A DNA stretch of 64,000 bases from Sabethes cyaneus (taxonomy: Eukaryota; Arthropoda; Insecta; Diptera; Culicidae): positions 74,812,838 to 74,876,837 of the forward strand of contig NC_071354.1 in the NCBI RefSeq assembly GCF_943734655.1, given 5' to 3'. The position numbers were made by a program, and so were the translations under genes. Numbering within the stretch: position 1 is the first letter of the stretch; the number at the start of each line of letters is the position of its first letter. Below the pieces are notes generated by a model. That model was not told the DNA's origin and searched no databases. It was given only the letters and a program-made list of their open reading frames with translations. Of the stretch, positions 12,691 through 24,549 are shown piece after piece.

Positions 12691-14358
12691 TTACGTTTCT
12701 ATTCCGCTATATGCAGTATGTTTGCATCGAAATTCTCTAGCGTGTTTTGCAACGAAGTGCTTACTTCTGCACAAATCTCGGACGCCGCAAACCATGTTCC
12801 TCGTCTTGAACACTCCTTCGCTTCTATTGACATCGATAACCACATGATTCTGGCCGCCAAACCGAAGCATTCGTGTTCTCCAGGTCCGGATGGAATTCCG
12901 GCAACCCTGATTAAAAAGTGCATCTCTGGCTTGCTCCAACCTCTCACTCATTTGTTTCGCCTATCTCTTTCCACTGGAAGATTTCCAGTTGCTTGGAAAC
13001 AGGCATTTATGTTCCCTGTTCACAAAAAGGGCGGTCGAGCGAATGTCGACAACTACCGGGGAATTTCTGCACTGTGTGCTGCGTCAAAACTATTCGAGCT
13101 GGTCGTCATTAAATCAATATTTTCGCATTGCCAACAAGCCATTGCAGACGAGCAACACGGTTTTATCCCTAAACGGTCCTGCACCACGAATCTACTGTGT
13201 TTTACAAGTTATGTGACGGACAGCTTTATTGGACGATCCCAAACAGATGCGGTATATACAGACCTGTCCGCAGCCTTCGATAAAGTTAATCATCGCATCG
13301 CAGTCGCTAAATTGGATCGGTACGGTTTTTGCGGCAATCTGTTAAGCTGGCTAGAATCTTACTTAACTGGACGAACCCTGAGCGTAAAAATTGGTGACGA
13401 GATCTCCGATTCGTTCCCCGCTACTTCCGGGATTGCGCAAGGTAGTCATCTGGGTCCACTAGTGTTCGTTCTGTATTTCAACGACATAATCTGCTCAATA
13501 AAATGTCCAAGACTCGCCTTTGCGGATGATTTGAAGCTTTTCAATAGGATCCATAGCACTACCGACGCGCCATTTCTTCAAGAACAACTTGATATGTTTG
13601 CTAACTGGTGCGAAGTGAATCGTATGCTGCTCAACCCAGTTAAGTGCTCTATGATTACGTTTATGAGGAAAAATCAGCCGTTACGTTTCGACTATAATAT
13701 CAACGGAATTCCAGTTCAACGAGTCGACCATGTAAAAGATCTCGGTGTGCTATTGGATGTTAAATTAACCTTCAAACAGCATATATCGCTCATTGTTGCC
13801 AAAGCCTCTAGGCAGTTAGGCTTAATTATGCGAATGACTCGTGACTTCCGCAGTATCGAGTGCTTAGTAACGCTTTACGGGTCGCTTGTTCGGTCTTCAT
13901 TAGAATATTGCTCTGCTGTATGGATTCCGCACTACAACAATGCCATTCAACGCATCGAAAGCATCCAGCGCCGATTCCTACGCTACGCGCTTCGAATGCT
14001 GCCTTGGGGACAGCCCACGAGGAATATACGATACGAGGATCGCTGCCAGCTCATCCGATTAGACACCCTCGAATTGCGCCGAGAAACAGCGCGCGCCATG
14101 GTAGTTTCCGATATCCTGACTTCCAACATCGATTGCCCCGACATTCTTCGCCAGATCAATCTGAATGCACCATTAAGAGTGTTGCGAAGGATTCCTCTGC
14201 TTAACCTGCCTTTTCGTCACACCAACTACAGTGCTAATGGCGCCATCACTGGTCTGCAACGTGCATTCAATCGTGTTTCAACAGCGTTTGACTTTCATCT
14301 GTCTAAGCAAGTGTTACGTTCTAAATTTGTCTCAAAGTTTCGATGTTTGCTGTATTAG
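12652..14358 (+). CDS. LINE reverse transcriptase, Jockey-like, 5'-truncated
   Basis: Open frame of 568 codons without a stop. It encodes the reverse transcriptase and C-terminal part of a non-LTR retrotransposon ORF2. Visible motifs: SPGPDGIPA (about 76-84), the NYRGI block (about 134-138), motif A YTDLSAAFD with the catalytic Asp at about 204, GIAQGSHLGPL (about 260-270), and FADD at about 290-293, where the usual YADD has F in place of Y. The C-terminal half has the LINE thumb-like region (VDHVKDLGVLLD) and a conserved tail. Homology to the minus-strand element at 59.2-61.3 kb begins only near codon 23 (MFASKFSSVF), so the true element likely starts near 12,690-12,720 and the upstream codons are host DNA. 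The endonuclease domain is missing: a typical 5' truncation. The 3' end is an AATAATAATAAATA-type tail near 14,400-14,415. An intact frame implies a recent copy, but it cannot move on its own. Confidence 0.85.
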   Translation: MHPIHGKELYLCVLRFYSAICSMFASKFSSVFCNEVLTSAQISDAANHVPRLEHSFASIDIDNHMILAAKPKHSCSPGPDGIPATLIKKCISGLLQPLTHLFRLSLSTGRFPVAWKQAFMFPVHKKGGRANVDNYRGISALCAASKLFELVVIKSIFSHCQQAIADEQHGFIPKRSCTTNLLCFTSYVTDSFIGRSQTDAVYTDLSAAFDKVNHRIAVAKLDRYGFCGNLLSWLESYLTGRTLSVKIGDEISDSFPATSGIAQGSHLGPLVFVLYFNDIICSIKCPRLAFADDLKLFNRIHSTTDAPFLQEQLDMFANWCEVNRMLLNPVKCSMITFMRKNQPLRFDYNINGIPVQRVDHVKDLGVLLDVKLTFKQHISLIVAKASRQLGLIMRMTRDFRSIECLVTLYGSLVRSSLEYCSAVWIPHYNNAIQRIESIQRRFLRYALRMLPWGQPTRNIRYEDRCQLIRLDTLELRRETARAMVVSDILTSNIDCPDILRQINLNAPLRVLRRIPLLNLPFRHTNYSANGAITGLQRAFNRVSTAFDFHLSKQVLRSKFVSKFRCLLY

Positions 14359-14419
14359 GTATTAAGAGCCATTAGGGCATTGTTGCCTGTTGGTAAAGTT
14401 ATAATAATAAATAACATCC

Positions 14420-15030
14420 AAAATTAGGGTACGTACTTGGATACTTTACTGAATAAAACGACCAATTTGGAGCTCCTCAAGCACCAATAGCTGATATTCC
14501 GGAGTGTCTAATTTGTCGTGTTTCTATCTTATCTAGTACCTGTGACGGGAAAAAATAATCCAACTGCAATTCGGAATTTTTCCGTCAAAAGCGGTAGCGA
14601 ATTTCACTCAGATATTGTTTGATTGATTTTTGCCTCAATCTAATTCGGTTCTTTTAAAACATGTTTAATTAAAATGGAACGAACGAACGCAAAATAGTCG
14701 CCTGTGACTTGCAGCAGGAACCATTCTAGTTAGTTGGTGAAAGAAAGTTGATCAATACTAAGGGAATAATTGCTTTACTTTGCACATATTGGTTATTTTA
14801 TAGATGTAAACTCATTGAACTGTAAAAAATCTGCTTTTCACTAAAGAATGCAACATAAAAATATAACACTTTATTTTTTGCCCCTTCCCATTTCGGAAAT
14901 TTCTGAAGGGGGGGGGGGGGGCGACATAAACTTTTTTTCAAATTTGTATAAGCCTTATTTTTGTAAATATTCGATTTGAAACAGGATAAAGTCAACATAA
15001 AATACAAATAACATAAAATAATTTATAAAC
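14420..15030. other. intergenic DNA, no gene seen
   Basis: AT-rich with a poly-G run at about 14,908-14,921. No gene or element boundary is recognised. Confidence 0.4.
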
Positions 15031-15033
15031 TTT

Positions 15034-15125
15034 ATGTTTTCGGTAGGACAGTCATACGGCAAAGCAAAACGACACTTATTTATTCTATACCCGTCTTTGC
15101 CGTATGACTGTCCTGTCGAAAACAT
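15034..15125. repeat. Palindromic hairpin, 31-bp arms
   Basis: 15,034-15,064 and 15,095-15,125 are reverse complements apart from two adjacent positions, with a 30-bp loop. The sequence lies just left of the Helitron-like element. It may be the core of a small MITE. Confidence 0.6.
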
Positions 15126-15195
15126 ACAGATGGGAATCATAAACAGTCGATAGCTCCACTTCGATAATTTATAAAACATTTTTCGAGCTCGATAA

Positions 15196-15217
15196 TCTAT
15201 ACCTATAAAGAAGGATT

Positions 15218-15279
<62 letters not shown>

Positions 15280-17359
15280 CTGTGTTCCTTATAGAATCAA
15301 AAACTACTGAACCAATCGGCGTGAAAATTTGCATGTAGAGGTTTTTGGGGCCAGGAAAGGTTTTAGTGATGGTTAGAGACCCCTCCCCCCACTAAGAGGG
15401 GGGGCTCCCATACAAATGAAACACAAATTTCTGCATAACTCGAGAACTAATCAAGCAAATAGAACCAAATTTGGCATGTGGGTGTTTTCGGTGACAAGAA
15501 TTTATTCTAGGGTAATTTGAGACCCCTCCCTTCTTTACAAGGGGAATTATAACTCCTCTCCCCTTTAAGAGGGGGGGTTTCCATACAAATTTCCTCATAA
15601 CTCGAGAACTAATCAAGCAAATGGAACCAAATTTGGCATGTGAAGGTTTTCGAGGGCAAGAAAATTTTCTATGTTGAATTAGGACCCCTCCTCACTTTAA
15701 GAGGGGGGGCTCCTATACAAATGAAATACCAATTTCCTCATAACTCGAGAACTAATCAAGCAAATGGAACCAAATTTGGCATGTGTGTGTTTTTGAAGAC
15801 AAAATTTTTTTCTATGATGAATTGGGACCCCTCCCCACTTTAAGAGGGGGGGGGGCTCCTATACAAACGAAATACAAATTTCCTTATAACTCGAGAGCTA
15901 ATCCAGCAAATGGAACCAAATTTGGCATGTAGGTGTTTTTGGAGGCAAGAATGTTTTCTATGATGAATAAGAACCTCTCCCCACTTTAGGAGGGGGGGCT
16001 CCTATACAAATGAAATACAAATTTCCTCATAACTCGAGAACTAATCAAGCAAATAGAACCAAATTTGGCATGTGGGTGTTTTCGGTGACAAGAATTTATT
16101 CTATGGTAAATTGAGACCCCTCCCTCTTTATAAGGGGAATTGTAACTCCTCTCCCCTTTAAGAGGGGGGGCTTCCATACAAATTTCCTCATAACTCGAGA
16201 ACTAATCAAGCAAATGGAACCAACTTTGGCATGTGAAGGTTTTCGAGGGCAAGAAAATTTTCTACGGTGAATTATGTGTGTTTTTGGAGACAATTTTTTT
16301 TTCAATGATGAATTGGGACCCCTCCCCACTTTAGGAGGGGGGGTCCTATACAAACGAAATACAAATTTCCTCATAACTCGAGAACTAATCCAGCAAATGG
16401 AACCAAATTTGGCGTGTAGGTGTTTTTGGAGGCAAGAATTTTTTCTGTGATGAATTAGGACCTCTTCCCACATTAGGAGGGGGGGCTCCAATACAAATGA
16501 AATACAAATTTCCCCATAACTCGAGAACTAATCAAGCAAATAGAACCAAATTCGGCATGTGGAGGTTTTTGGAGGCAAAAATATTTTCTACGGTGAATTA
16601 GGATCATTCCACACTTCAAGAGGGGGGGCTTCTACACAAATGAAATACAAATTTCCTCATAATTCGAGAACTAATCAAGCAAATGGAACCATATTTGGCA
16701 TGTGGGTGTTTTTGGAGGCAACCATTTTTCCCATGATGAATTAGGACTTCTTACCTTTTTAGGAGGGGGGGGGGCTCCCATTCAAACGAAATACAAATTT
16801 GCTCATAACTTTAGAACTAATCAAGCAAATGGAACCAAATTTGGCATGTGAGAGTTTTAGATGGCAGAATTTTTTTTCTGTGGTGTATTACGACCCCTTT
16901 CCCTTTTAAGAGGGTGGGCTCCCATACAAATGAAATTCAAATTTCCTTATAATTTGAGTACTAATCAAGCAAATGGAACCAAATTTAGCATGTAGGAGAT
17001 TTTTGAGTCTTGAATTTATTTTATGATAGTTAGAGACCTCTCACCCCTGTGGTAGGGGGATATGGACTCTCATACAAATAAAACAGAAATTTTTGCGAAA
17101 CTCAAAAACTAATCCAACTCGAGAAATTCGAGACTCTTCCATAAAACATTAATCAATAACAAGACCACAAAAACTATCTATAGTAACACTAGATCATTCA
17201 GGACGAGCCGGTCGCGAGTGTTGCCGGTGACCGGCGTCGGAAGCGCCGCCCACTGGGGGGCTTGCAAAACTCGAGAAGTGACAAAGATCATCCGAGATTC
17301 ATGATTTATGTACAACACAGGTTAATTTGTGGCAATACGAAGTTTGTCGGGTCAGCTAG
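15196..17359 (+). mobile_element. Helitron-like non-autonomous element, copy 1
   Basis: Begins TCTATACCTATAAAGAAGG after an A, continues into a (GTCT)n run (15,220-15,278) and ends GTCGGGTCAGCTAG before a T. The TC start, CTAG end and A|T insertion site match Helitron hallmarks. The GTCT microsatellite next to a conserved start resembles dipteran mini-me/DINE-1 elements. The interior (about 15,400-17,060) is an array of about 11 units of ~143 bp (some 163 or 183 bp), each with the phrase ATAACTCGAGAACTAATC. The last ~210 bp match copy 2 closely. No Rep/helicase is present, and a strong 3' hairpin was not evident. Open frames inside are repeat translations. Confidence 0.6.
15400..17060 (+). 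repeat. ~143-bp tandem array inside the Helitron-like element
   Basis: The unit marker ATAACTCGAG (or a variant) falls near 15,434, 15,597, 15,740, 15,886, 16,029, 16,190, 16,373, 16,516, 16,659, 16,805 and 16,949. Spacings are about 143-146 bp, with 161-163 and 183 bp exceptions. Each unit also carries a G-rich run flanked by pyrimidine-rich DNA. Confidence 0.8.
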
Positions 17360-19190
17360 TTAATGTATAATTGTCAATATTTTTAGCAAAATATATTAAA
17401 CGATATATAATGCAAACGATGTCACTTTTTGTAAATCTTCTCCGTTTAAATACGTTAGAATTCTTATTACAGAATCTATTTATAAGAAATATTACAACTT
17501 ACAAAAACAATCCTCACATCGTACCTAGTTTTTTACTGTTGAACTAAACCACCAAAAGATCAGTGCAGAACGGATTTCAGTAATTTAATATATAAAAATT
17601 TACAATATTAAATGTTTTTCATCAAAACCATGCTACAAAACTGTTATTTTGTAGAACTGCAAACCAGAAAACCTAAATTTTAAAATTGCGTTTGTATCGC
17701 GGTTATCTCTTTTAGCGCGTTATCACACTCTTTTTTCGAGTTCTTTAGGCTGTAAAGCCCACAGATAATTGATTTTATCAATTTTGAGAGCCAATTTTGA
17801 AGGGCGGGGGAACAAAAACTTTAAAAATAATTTGCAATGACCTAATTGTTCCAATTTATGTAAATTTGAACCGATAAACACACGAAAATTGATAGTAAAA
17901 CTGTGTTGCAATAATTTCGTGTTCGGCCTTAATAAATGTATGTTATATCGAACTTTCCCTGCAGCATTGCTGATTATGCTTTATTTTATAAAAGATAAAT
18001 TTCATCAGAATATATCATAAGTAATAACCTACTTACTAACAACTAACAGCTATTGCATAGTAAAGAGCCGTTCTAGCTTCCCTATTGACCTAATATGCTT
18101 TGCTTATTAAAGCAAATCATATATTGCGACATTTGCCCCTATTTAGACTACCCCGATTTACACGATTATCACAGTCGAATCTCGCACACGATTTCGCTCA
18201 AAGAAAATGAAGTGAAAAAGGAGGGGAAGAAGGAAAAAGAAGTCAAACTCATTAGTAGATCAAACTAGAAGCCACTCTAGTGTCAGATTAACAGTGCAAA
18301 ATGCGGTATGTTGCAATAAATGATTACCACAGTAGTCTAAATAGTCATAAAAGGGGCAATAACGCGAAAAGTGTCATTTGCGTTTAAAATAAAGCTATTT
18401 TTTAATTATTTTTTTTTATTCCTTAAAGTACAAGTTGAACAAATAGATATACATATTTTTACAACAAGAATCAAGTAAAGTCGTCATTCTGTTTTACTTA
18501 ATTCATATGTTATCTTCATATGAAGGTTTTAATTTCGTTTATTCCCACTTCTCCAAACTTTGCTATCATGTTCCAGGAAGTTCAATGTGCAAGCTGCTGC
18601 CAAGTCCAATTTCCTACAGCTACAACTGACCGCACAACGTTTTCACTTTTGAGATGAAATTTAACACTTGATGTATTCCACAAGAATGGTCCTATCCTCC
18701 GGAACTGCACCTGAACAGTTATCTTGGCAAAATGCCCAAAGCGATGACCAAATCTGGTGCGTGCTTGTCCCACACACGTAGCAGGTTATTCTAACCTTAT
18801 CGTACGTATAATCTAGTGGCAATGCTTTCATTTTAATGTCAGCACCACTTGTCGGAATTTTGAAGTTTTTTATTCTCTTGGGTTGCGGTTTGTGTCCTAT
18901 GTGCCCACAGGAGTGTCATGTAGGGCCAGAGAGAAGTCATAAACTTTAGTTGTTTTCCGGGTTAGAAATTCTAGGGGGATATTAACGATCGTTTTGCATT
19001 AAAGTGCAGCTCCATTATCGATTTTCATGGTAATAACGCACTTGTACTTTTTATAATTATCAAACTGACACCAAAGTCAAAGTCACATAAGTTAGCATAA
19101 TATAATGTAATTATAACAATTATTTCACTTGAAAGGTGAAAGCTTGTTCTCTGAACATTTTCTTGCTACATAAAAAAAATTTCATCAAAG
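17360..19190. other. intergenic DNA, no gene seen
   Basis: AT-rich. A 27-bp phrase near 17,815-17,845 (AAAACTTTAAAAATAATTTGC) recurs near 53,342-53,370, marking an unassigned repeat fragment. A 63-codon minus frame at 18,582-18,773 has no recognised domain. Confidence 0.4.
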
Positions 19191-19194
19191 TTAT

Positions 19195-21025
19195 GCTTCT
19201 GCTGCTCCAATGAAATTTAAGTCCAACAAAGTTGCACATTGCTTCGGAAGCTTCTTCAAAACTTTTGCTTTTCTTGCTCTCTTTACTACTTTACTTTGCT
19301 AATCTTGGCTGATGGCAGACTCAATTTAGCGTCAAAAGATAACCCTCGCACGCATAAAGCGTTTCGCCCTTTATCTAGTTTTCCGACATAAAACCAAGGA
19401 AAAAAAACGCTTCCACACCCATTAGGTTTTCCCATCCAGGGTGGCTATTTTGCTTCGTCCGCTAGCCAAACCGGATAAAGGAGTAGCAGCAGGAAGTGAA
19501 ACACTTTACTATACAGACTAGCAGACGGCTTAACATTTCAGCGCGTGTGTCACGACGCCTTTCCGGAACGTCTGCTGTCCCGCCATCGATAGGTACATAT
19601 CACCCATCACCTCGCAGTCAATTCGGATCCTATCATCATCAGTCTTCATCATTTGTTGAAACGGATTGCGTTGACGGTTGAAGACTGGACTGGACCTGCA
19701 TTAACAAAAGCCTCCATCCGGTAAGGACCCACTCACTTGGCACGAATGCCACAATAAATCCTTTCCGAGAATATCTGTGTCAAATGAAAAAAGTGGAATG
19801 AAAAACTTCACTATAGCTATACGAAGACTATGTTGGACGAGGTGAGTTAATGTCATCACCAAGCAAGAAATTTTTATTGTGTCCGGAAGAGCCGCTACTT
19901 CTTGCTGTATTAGTTTCAGTTCGACCTAGTTTTGTGACAACTGACATCTTGATGTAACTGTTTAATCTCACAGCAGTTTTTTTTATTTTCACCAAAAATT
20001 AAATATTAGTCTCAATCGTTTCACATTGAAAGGATGTCATTATTTGTATTCCGTTTGGCGCATTCTTGAAAACATTGCAAATTGCGCCATTGTGTAAAAT
20101 GATCAAATTTATCTAAATGGATTTTTCATTGTCGAACTCAAAAACATGAATTGCTGTTTAAAACAGGTTAAAGCTTTCCGCTTCACTTAAAATTCTACAA
20201 CCATAACTAGGTTAAAGGACAGCAATAAAGTCGTTTTCCCTCCGAGCAGTAATCCTTTCGCAGCTCGTCTCATTGTTGGTACACTTTGTACGTTGGTTTG
20301 GTTCCATAATTCTCAGTTCAAGAAAACATTCCCGTTAAACATCCGCTCATCGCTGGACAAAAATCCAATAAACAGCTGGTGGTGTTCTGTATCCGGTAAC
20401 TGGTAAGGAAGTACACGTAAGATATCAAGATGCCATGCCAGTCCGTAGTCGAATAAACGTTCCAATCTGCCATCCGATATAGCCGGGTGGACGCTTCGTA
20501 AGTTTATGCCCTCGCTGGGTGTCCACAAAGATACGCGCGTCATTCTACACTGAAACTGAAACGTCAAAGATTGTGCTGAAAAAGACCAAAGGTTCCACCC
20601 GGTGATGTTGTTGCTTTGTAATCATTGTAATGCTCGCTGCATGGGGATTTCCTTTGTAAGATTCAAGCTGATGGCAAACGTCCCGAAAAATGGCATCCAC
20701 CGCGTATGCGGAGGAATGCTACGTGGAAGGTTGGTAAAGCTGCTAAGTCCATTTCCTAAACCGTTGCTGACAGAGAAACAGACTGCAATTGCAATTGCAA
20801 GCATCTTCATACGGTTGGAGTTGAAAATTGTGGTGGAGAAGGAAGTGAGTGATGTACAAAATAATTGAATCTCGGAAGAAACATAACGTTGTGGTTTTCC
20901 GAATTTGCCGGTTGTGGGATTTAGGATCTGATAGTGACAAATTGAATTTGTTCCAATTTAAACGTTAGTAAAATAGGTGAAATGAAAGTAAACGACTATT
21001 GTTCTGATAAAATGGACAATACAGA
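19195..21025. repeat. Segmental duplication, copy A
   Basis: This segment is collinear, in the same orientation, with 38,450-40,185. Shared blocks include TTGGCTGATGG (19,306), ACGCATAAAGCG (19,349), AGTGAAACAC (19,494), CCGCTCATCGCTGGAC (20,342) and GTACAAAATAATTGAATCTC (20,853). Open frames in the two copies do not stay in register and differ by many indels, so the segment is probably non-coding. It could be upstream DNA of a duplicated gene or an old tandem duplication later spread apart by transposons. Confidence 0.7.
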
Positions 21026-21029
21026 TTGC

Positions 21030-22440
21030 ATTTTGGATCAATTCGGCATATTTCATACGGGATATCGACAGTACCAAGTGTGTTGTTTACAATGTCATCT
21101 ATATTGTGATTTATTGAGCTATTTTTATTTGCCAAGCAAATCTTTCATCCACTTATTTCATTCAACTAATATTAAAACTGCCACCGGTAGATTTGGTTTT
21201 CATTCTTAATCTTGCACATGCACACGGTAATCCACGTTTCACGGTTTTGCTCACGGCTGGCTTATTTCACTCAGCACAGTATAAATTGAAGATTAAGAAT
21301 TTCTTGCAGCTTCGCTACGAATTGATTGCATTTTATCGATTTTTGGCCTAAACCCGGAAGAGTTATTTCTGCCTGACGGCTGCAATTTCACATGATATGC
21401 CGAATGTAGAGCTTAAATAACATCTTGATTTCAGCGGATGATAACAATGTAGCTATTGAACATCAATTATGAAGCCCAGCAATGCACTGATAAATACCTA
21501 GGGATATATATCGGGAACATTCAATGGAATGATAATCTCACAATCGAAGTGATTCGTTGGTAGGTATTAGCGAAACATCCCGTAATTGACAGCTGTAGAA
21601 ATGGAATTTCAAATATCTTTTTAACTTGTAAACAATACTTTTCTTTCCGCTTGTCAGCAAAATAAACCATGGGAAATTTACTGATATTGCGATCCCTCTA
21701 CAGCTGAAAACATTGCAAACAACCTTTCTAAATCAGACCTTATCAGTCTCGAATTTTGAGCACTCAAATAAAAAGCGTGTTAATGGAATTGCAAATTTTT
21801 GATTATCATAAATTGTTGCGATCAGAAATCCGAAGGGTAGCAGACCGAAAAAAGCATTACTGTCCTTTTGAGATGTGTCTGCATTTTTCCTACTGTTCGG
21901 GACAGTCAAACTTTGCGAAATTTAAAATTAACATTTTTTCCGGAATACTAAATTACCCGACTTTGGAAAACAAAAATTTTCCGCTTCGTTATATCCTTTC
22001 AAAAAAAAGAATTAGCGAAAAATGTGCTATCATAGCATATGCCGCATCGCCTCGTAATTTCTTGTAGCATTTTGGTGTGAAAACAATCAAGCGAGAACTG
22101 ATAACTACAACCAGCTATCCTTGCTACGATTCCGCGACGTCACTATTCTGCGGTATTATTGGTTTCTGTTTGCCGCCAATCCCTTTTAAGAGTGTCGTTT
22201 ATCTCGAACGTCAGCAGTCAGATCGCGTGTCCATATGGGTGGAAACATATTTCGAACAAAGCCCTTACAGCATAGTTGTTTGGTTGCTTGATTTCTGCTT
22301 TATGTCTATTTCTGTGCAATGTAGCGAACTATTATAAGCTCATTAAAATGTTATTGGAAGTACAGAGATAACCAACAGATTCCTACGTAATAACAAAGAG
22401 CGAGGCGATACGACGCGATTGGTTCGAATAAATTGCTGCC
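21030..22440. other. intergenic DNA, no gene seen
   Basis: Two adjacent open frames (21,756-22,067 and 22,077-22,337) show no known domain and are not supported as genes. Confidence 0.4.
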
Positions 22441-22451
22441 ATGCCCTCCAG

Positions 22452-22742
22452 CAGGGTTGCCACATGCACAGATTATTCTGTGTTTAACAAATATTTGAAA
22501 GAAATCGCCTGTACAGAATCTGTATGCACAGAATACAGATTTTCGCCAAATTACACAGATTAAACAGATTTTTGAGCTTTTACATATGAGTGAAAGAGAC
22601 GGAAATAGTCAGCAAAATGACTCTCTATCTCTTTCACTCCCATTGTTTTGCATTGACAGATTTTTGCACAGATATTTTTCCTCGCCGTACAGATTGTCAG
22701 ATTTTTCCAACAAAAAACACAGAATTATATGTGGCATCCCTG
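22452..22742. mobile_element. hAT-type MITE, 291 bp
   Basis: Terminal inverted repeats CAGGGTTGCCACAT and (reversed) CAGGGATGCCACAT, 14 bp with one mismatch, are flanked by an exact 8-bp duplication CCCTCCAG (22,444-22,451 and 22,743-22,750). The centre holds a short inverted repeat around GAGTGAAAGAGA. No coding capacity. Confidence 0.88.
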
Positions 22743-22750
22743 CCCTCCAG

Positions 22751-23770
22751 TAATTGAATGAGCGCTCTAATAATAGTCCTATTGATCAGAAGGCTTATAT
22801 CGATTTGTTCGTCGAATCTATTGAATAAACACGCCTCCGAGAAGTGAGAAAATATTATCCGGTCCGGAAGGAATCAAACGCATTATTGAAATTGTATTCT
22901 GCTAGCTTATTTGCTAGTCATGACTGTCCCCGGATTGCCGAACATTTCCAATGAATCAGATTATAGTGGGCAGTAATAAAATATTCTCAACTCTCTAATT
23001 GGTAACGCGATTTTAAGGCTTCGAAGTTGTAAATCCTACCCTACACGGTATGTAATAACATCATCAATAAAATATTATTCGTTCAGCTCAACTGAAAAAC
23101 TCAGAAACCCTGCTAGGTATGTCCTGGGATCAAATTTTGCAGCAAATTTCAAAGGACAATTTTATGCACATAGGGTGTTTGCCGAGTGCATATGTATTGG
23201 AGATCTGTTGGGCAGGCAAAAGTGACAGCTCCATATAAAACACACGGACTGGGAAGAGCAAAATTTTTTAAATGATTTATTTTCTTTATTTAAAACAGAA
23301 ATTACAAATTGCTTCATACATATGGCAAGGTAATATATCTGTTTACTAAATAAAAAAATTATTTTCAACAAATAAGCTAAGACAATGATCAAAAATGTAA
23401 CTATGACCTATGTTAGCGGGATAAAACTAAACAAATATCAATAGCCTGTTGTTGCTTTCGGCTAAGAAAGCAATTTATTATGCTAAAACCAATTTTATAT
23501 TCCGTTACATTCAACTTGGCCTATACCGTATACTGCTTCAAAAATCAGTATATTTGGGACACCGATTTAACGCGAATTCACCGAAACCCTAGTTACCAAA
23601 AGTCAGCATATATTTCAGGGAATATTTGTCGGTTATTTTCTTTAAAATGATGAATAATTTTAGAAAAAATGATAATTTTATCCAGCACGTTTTTGCTGCA
23701 CCGAATAGGAAAATATGCAATGTGTGCCCAACAGATGTCTTGCATGTGTGTGTAGCAAAAGCCCTATAAT
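22751..23770. other. intergenic DNA, no gene seen
   Basis: AT-rich with no recognisable gene or element end. Confidence 0.4.
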
Positions 23771-23772
23771 GA

Positions 23773-23835
23773 ATGACAACGTTTGTGTTCAGATATCAAT
23801 ATTTAAACGCATTTGTTCACCATTACACGGGCTTG
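23773..23835 (+). pseudogene. Tc1/mariner transposase relic, left fragment
   Basis: When joined across the Transib element, the last codons before the GCTTG target site continue into the fragment at 33,249. The left piece decays upstream of about 23,809 (in-frame TAA at 23,806-23,808). It is a small part of a Tc1/mariner catalytic domain and only makes sense together with its right half. Confidence 0.45.
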
Positions 23836-24165
23836 CACTATGGTCGAAAAAGCAAAAATTCCAGACAAAAATCAATATCTCGAAAACCATTGGCCGTACA
23901 TATTTCATGTATTCAGAAGATTTTGTTTGGAAAAAAAGACCTATCTTTTGGTATAATTAGTCATTAGGGTGGTCCACTTTTACTCGTTATAAAATTTTTA
24001 ACTTTTTAGTCTTGTGATATAGAGCAATACTTTCTACTACAAAGTTGTAAATTATTTATTTTTCAGAAACTTTGCTGAAGAAACCAAAGTTGTATCTCAT
24101 CTGTGTATCGCTATACAACGGTTTTTATAGATTAAGTCAGGGTAAATCTTGAAAAAGCAGTTTTT
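23836..24165 (+). repeat. Left terminal inverted repeat of the Transib-like element
   Basis: About 330 bp, matching 32,923-33,248 in reverse complement. Differences are a 4-base indel near 23,940 and one homopolymer-length change near 23,996. Ends at GAAAAAGCAGTTTTT. Confidence 0.9.
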
Positions 24166-24285
24166 TTGCTCTAACTTTTTTATTTGAAAACCAATTTGGA
24201 AACTGTGTTCAGATGACTTTTAAGGCGTAAAATGATGCATTTTTTGAAACTTCTAGATAGTTGCTATCTATTGTCTGAAGGAAGA

Positions 24286-24549
24286 TGGGGGGACGATTGC
24301 CAACTTTACTGTTGGTCTCGAGAAAAATTTGATCGAAAAATCGCGACGGACGGAGCGTTCGGAAAATGGTGTCAACCAGGCGAGTAACAAATTGAAAGTG
24401 ATTTTATTGATAGTGTGTGATAAGAATAAGTGATACAATTCGATTGTAGTTATAAGTGTGTAGGTTGGTTCATCAAGTTTTCGTGTAGTAGCGGCGTGAA
24501 ACTAGACAGCTTCGTCAAGCTGAGGTTGTTCGCAGTTTACGTTCCTACA
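24286..24549 (-). repeat. 3' LTR of BEL/Pao element
   Basis: 264 bp, identical to 30,065-30,328. The last codons of the C-terminal reading frame (stop at 24,502-24,504) lie inside it. Confidence 0.95.

Noticed and set aside
12652..12720. Start of the LINE ORF at 12,652 as a true protein start
   Set aside because: The first ~20 codons have no match to the sister element at 59-61 kb, so they are likely host flank.
15392..16744. Several 60-130-codon frames with similar peptides on both strands (also 42,202-43,573)
   Set aside because: Repeat translations of the ~143-bp units in the Helitron-like elements.
18582..18773. 63-codon minus frame
   Set aside because: No domain, conservation or splice context recognised.
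20313..20868. Open frames in both copies of the segmental duplication
   Set aside because: Frames are not preserved between 19.2-21.0 and 38.5-40.2 kb despite DNA similarity.
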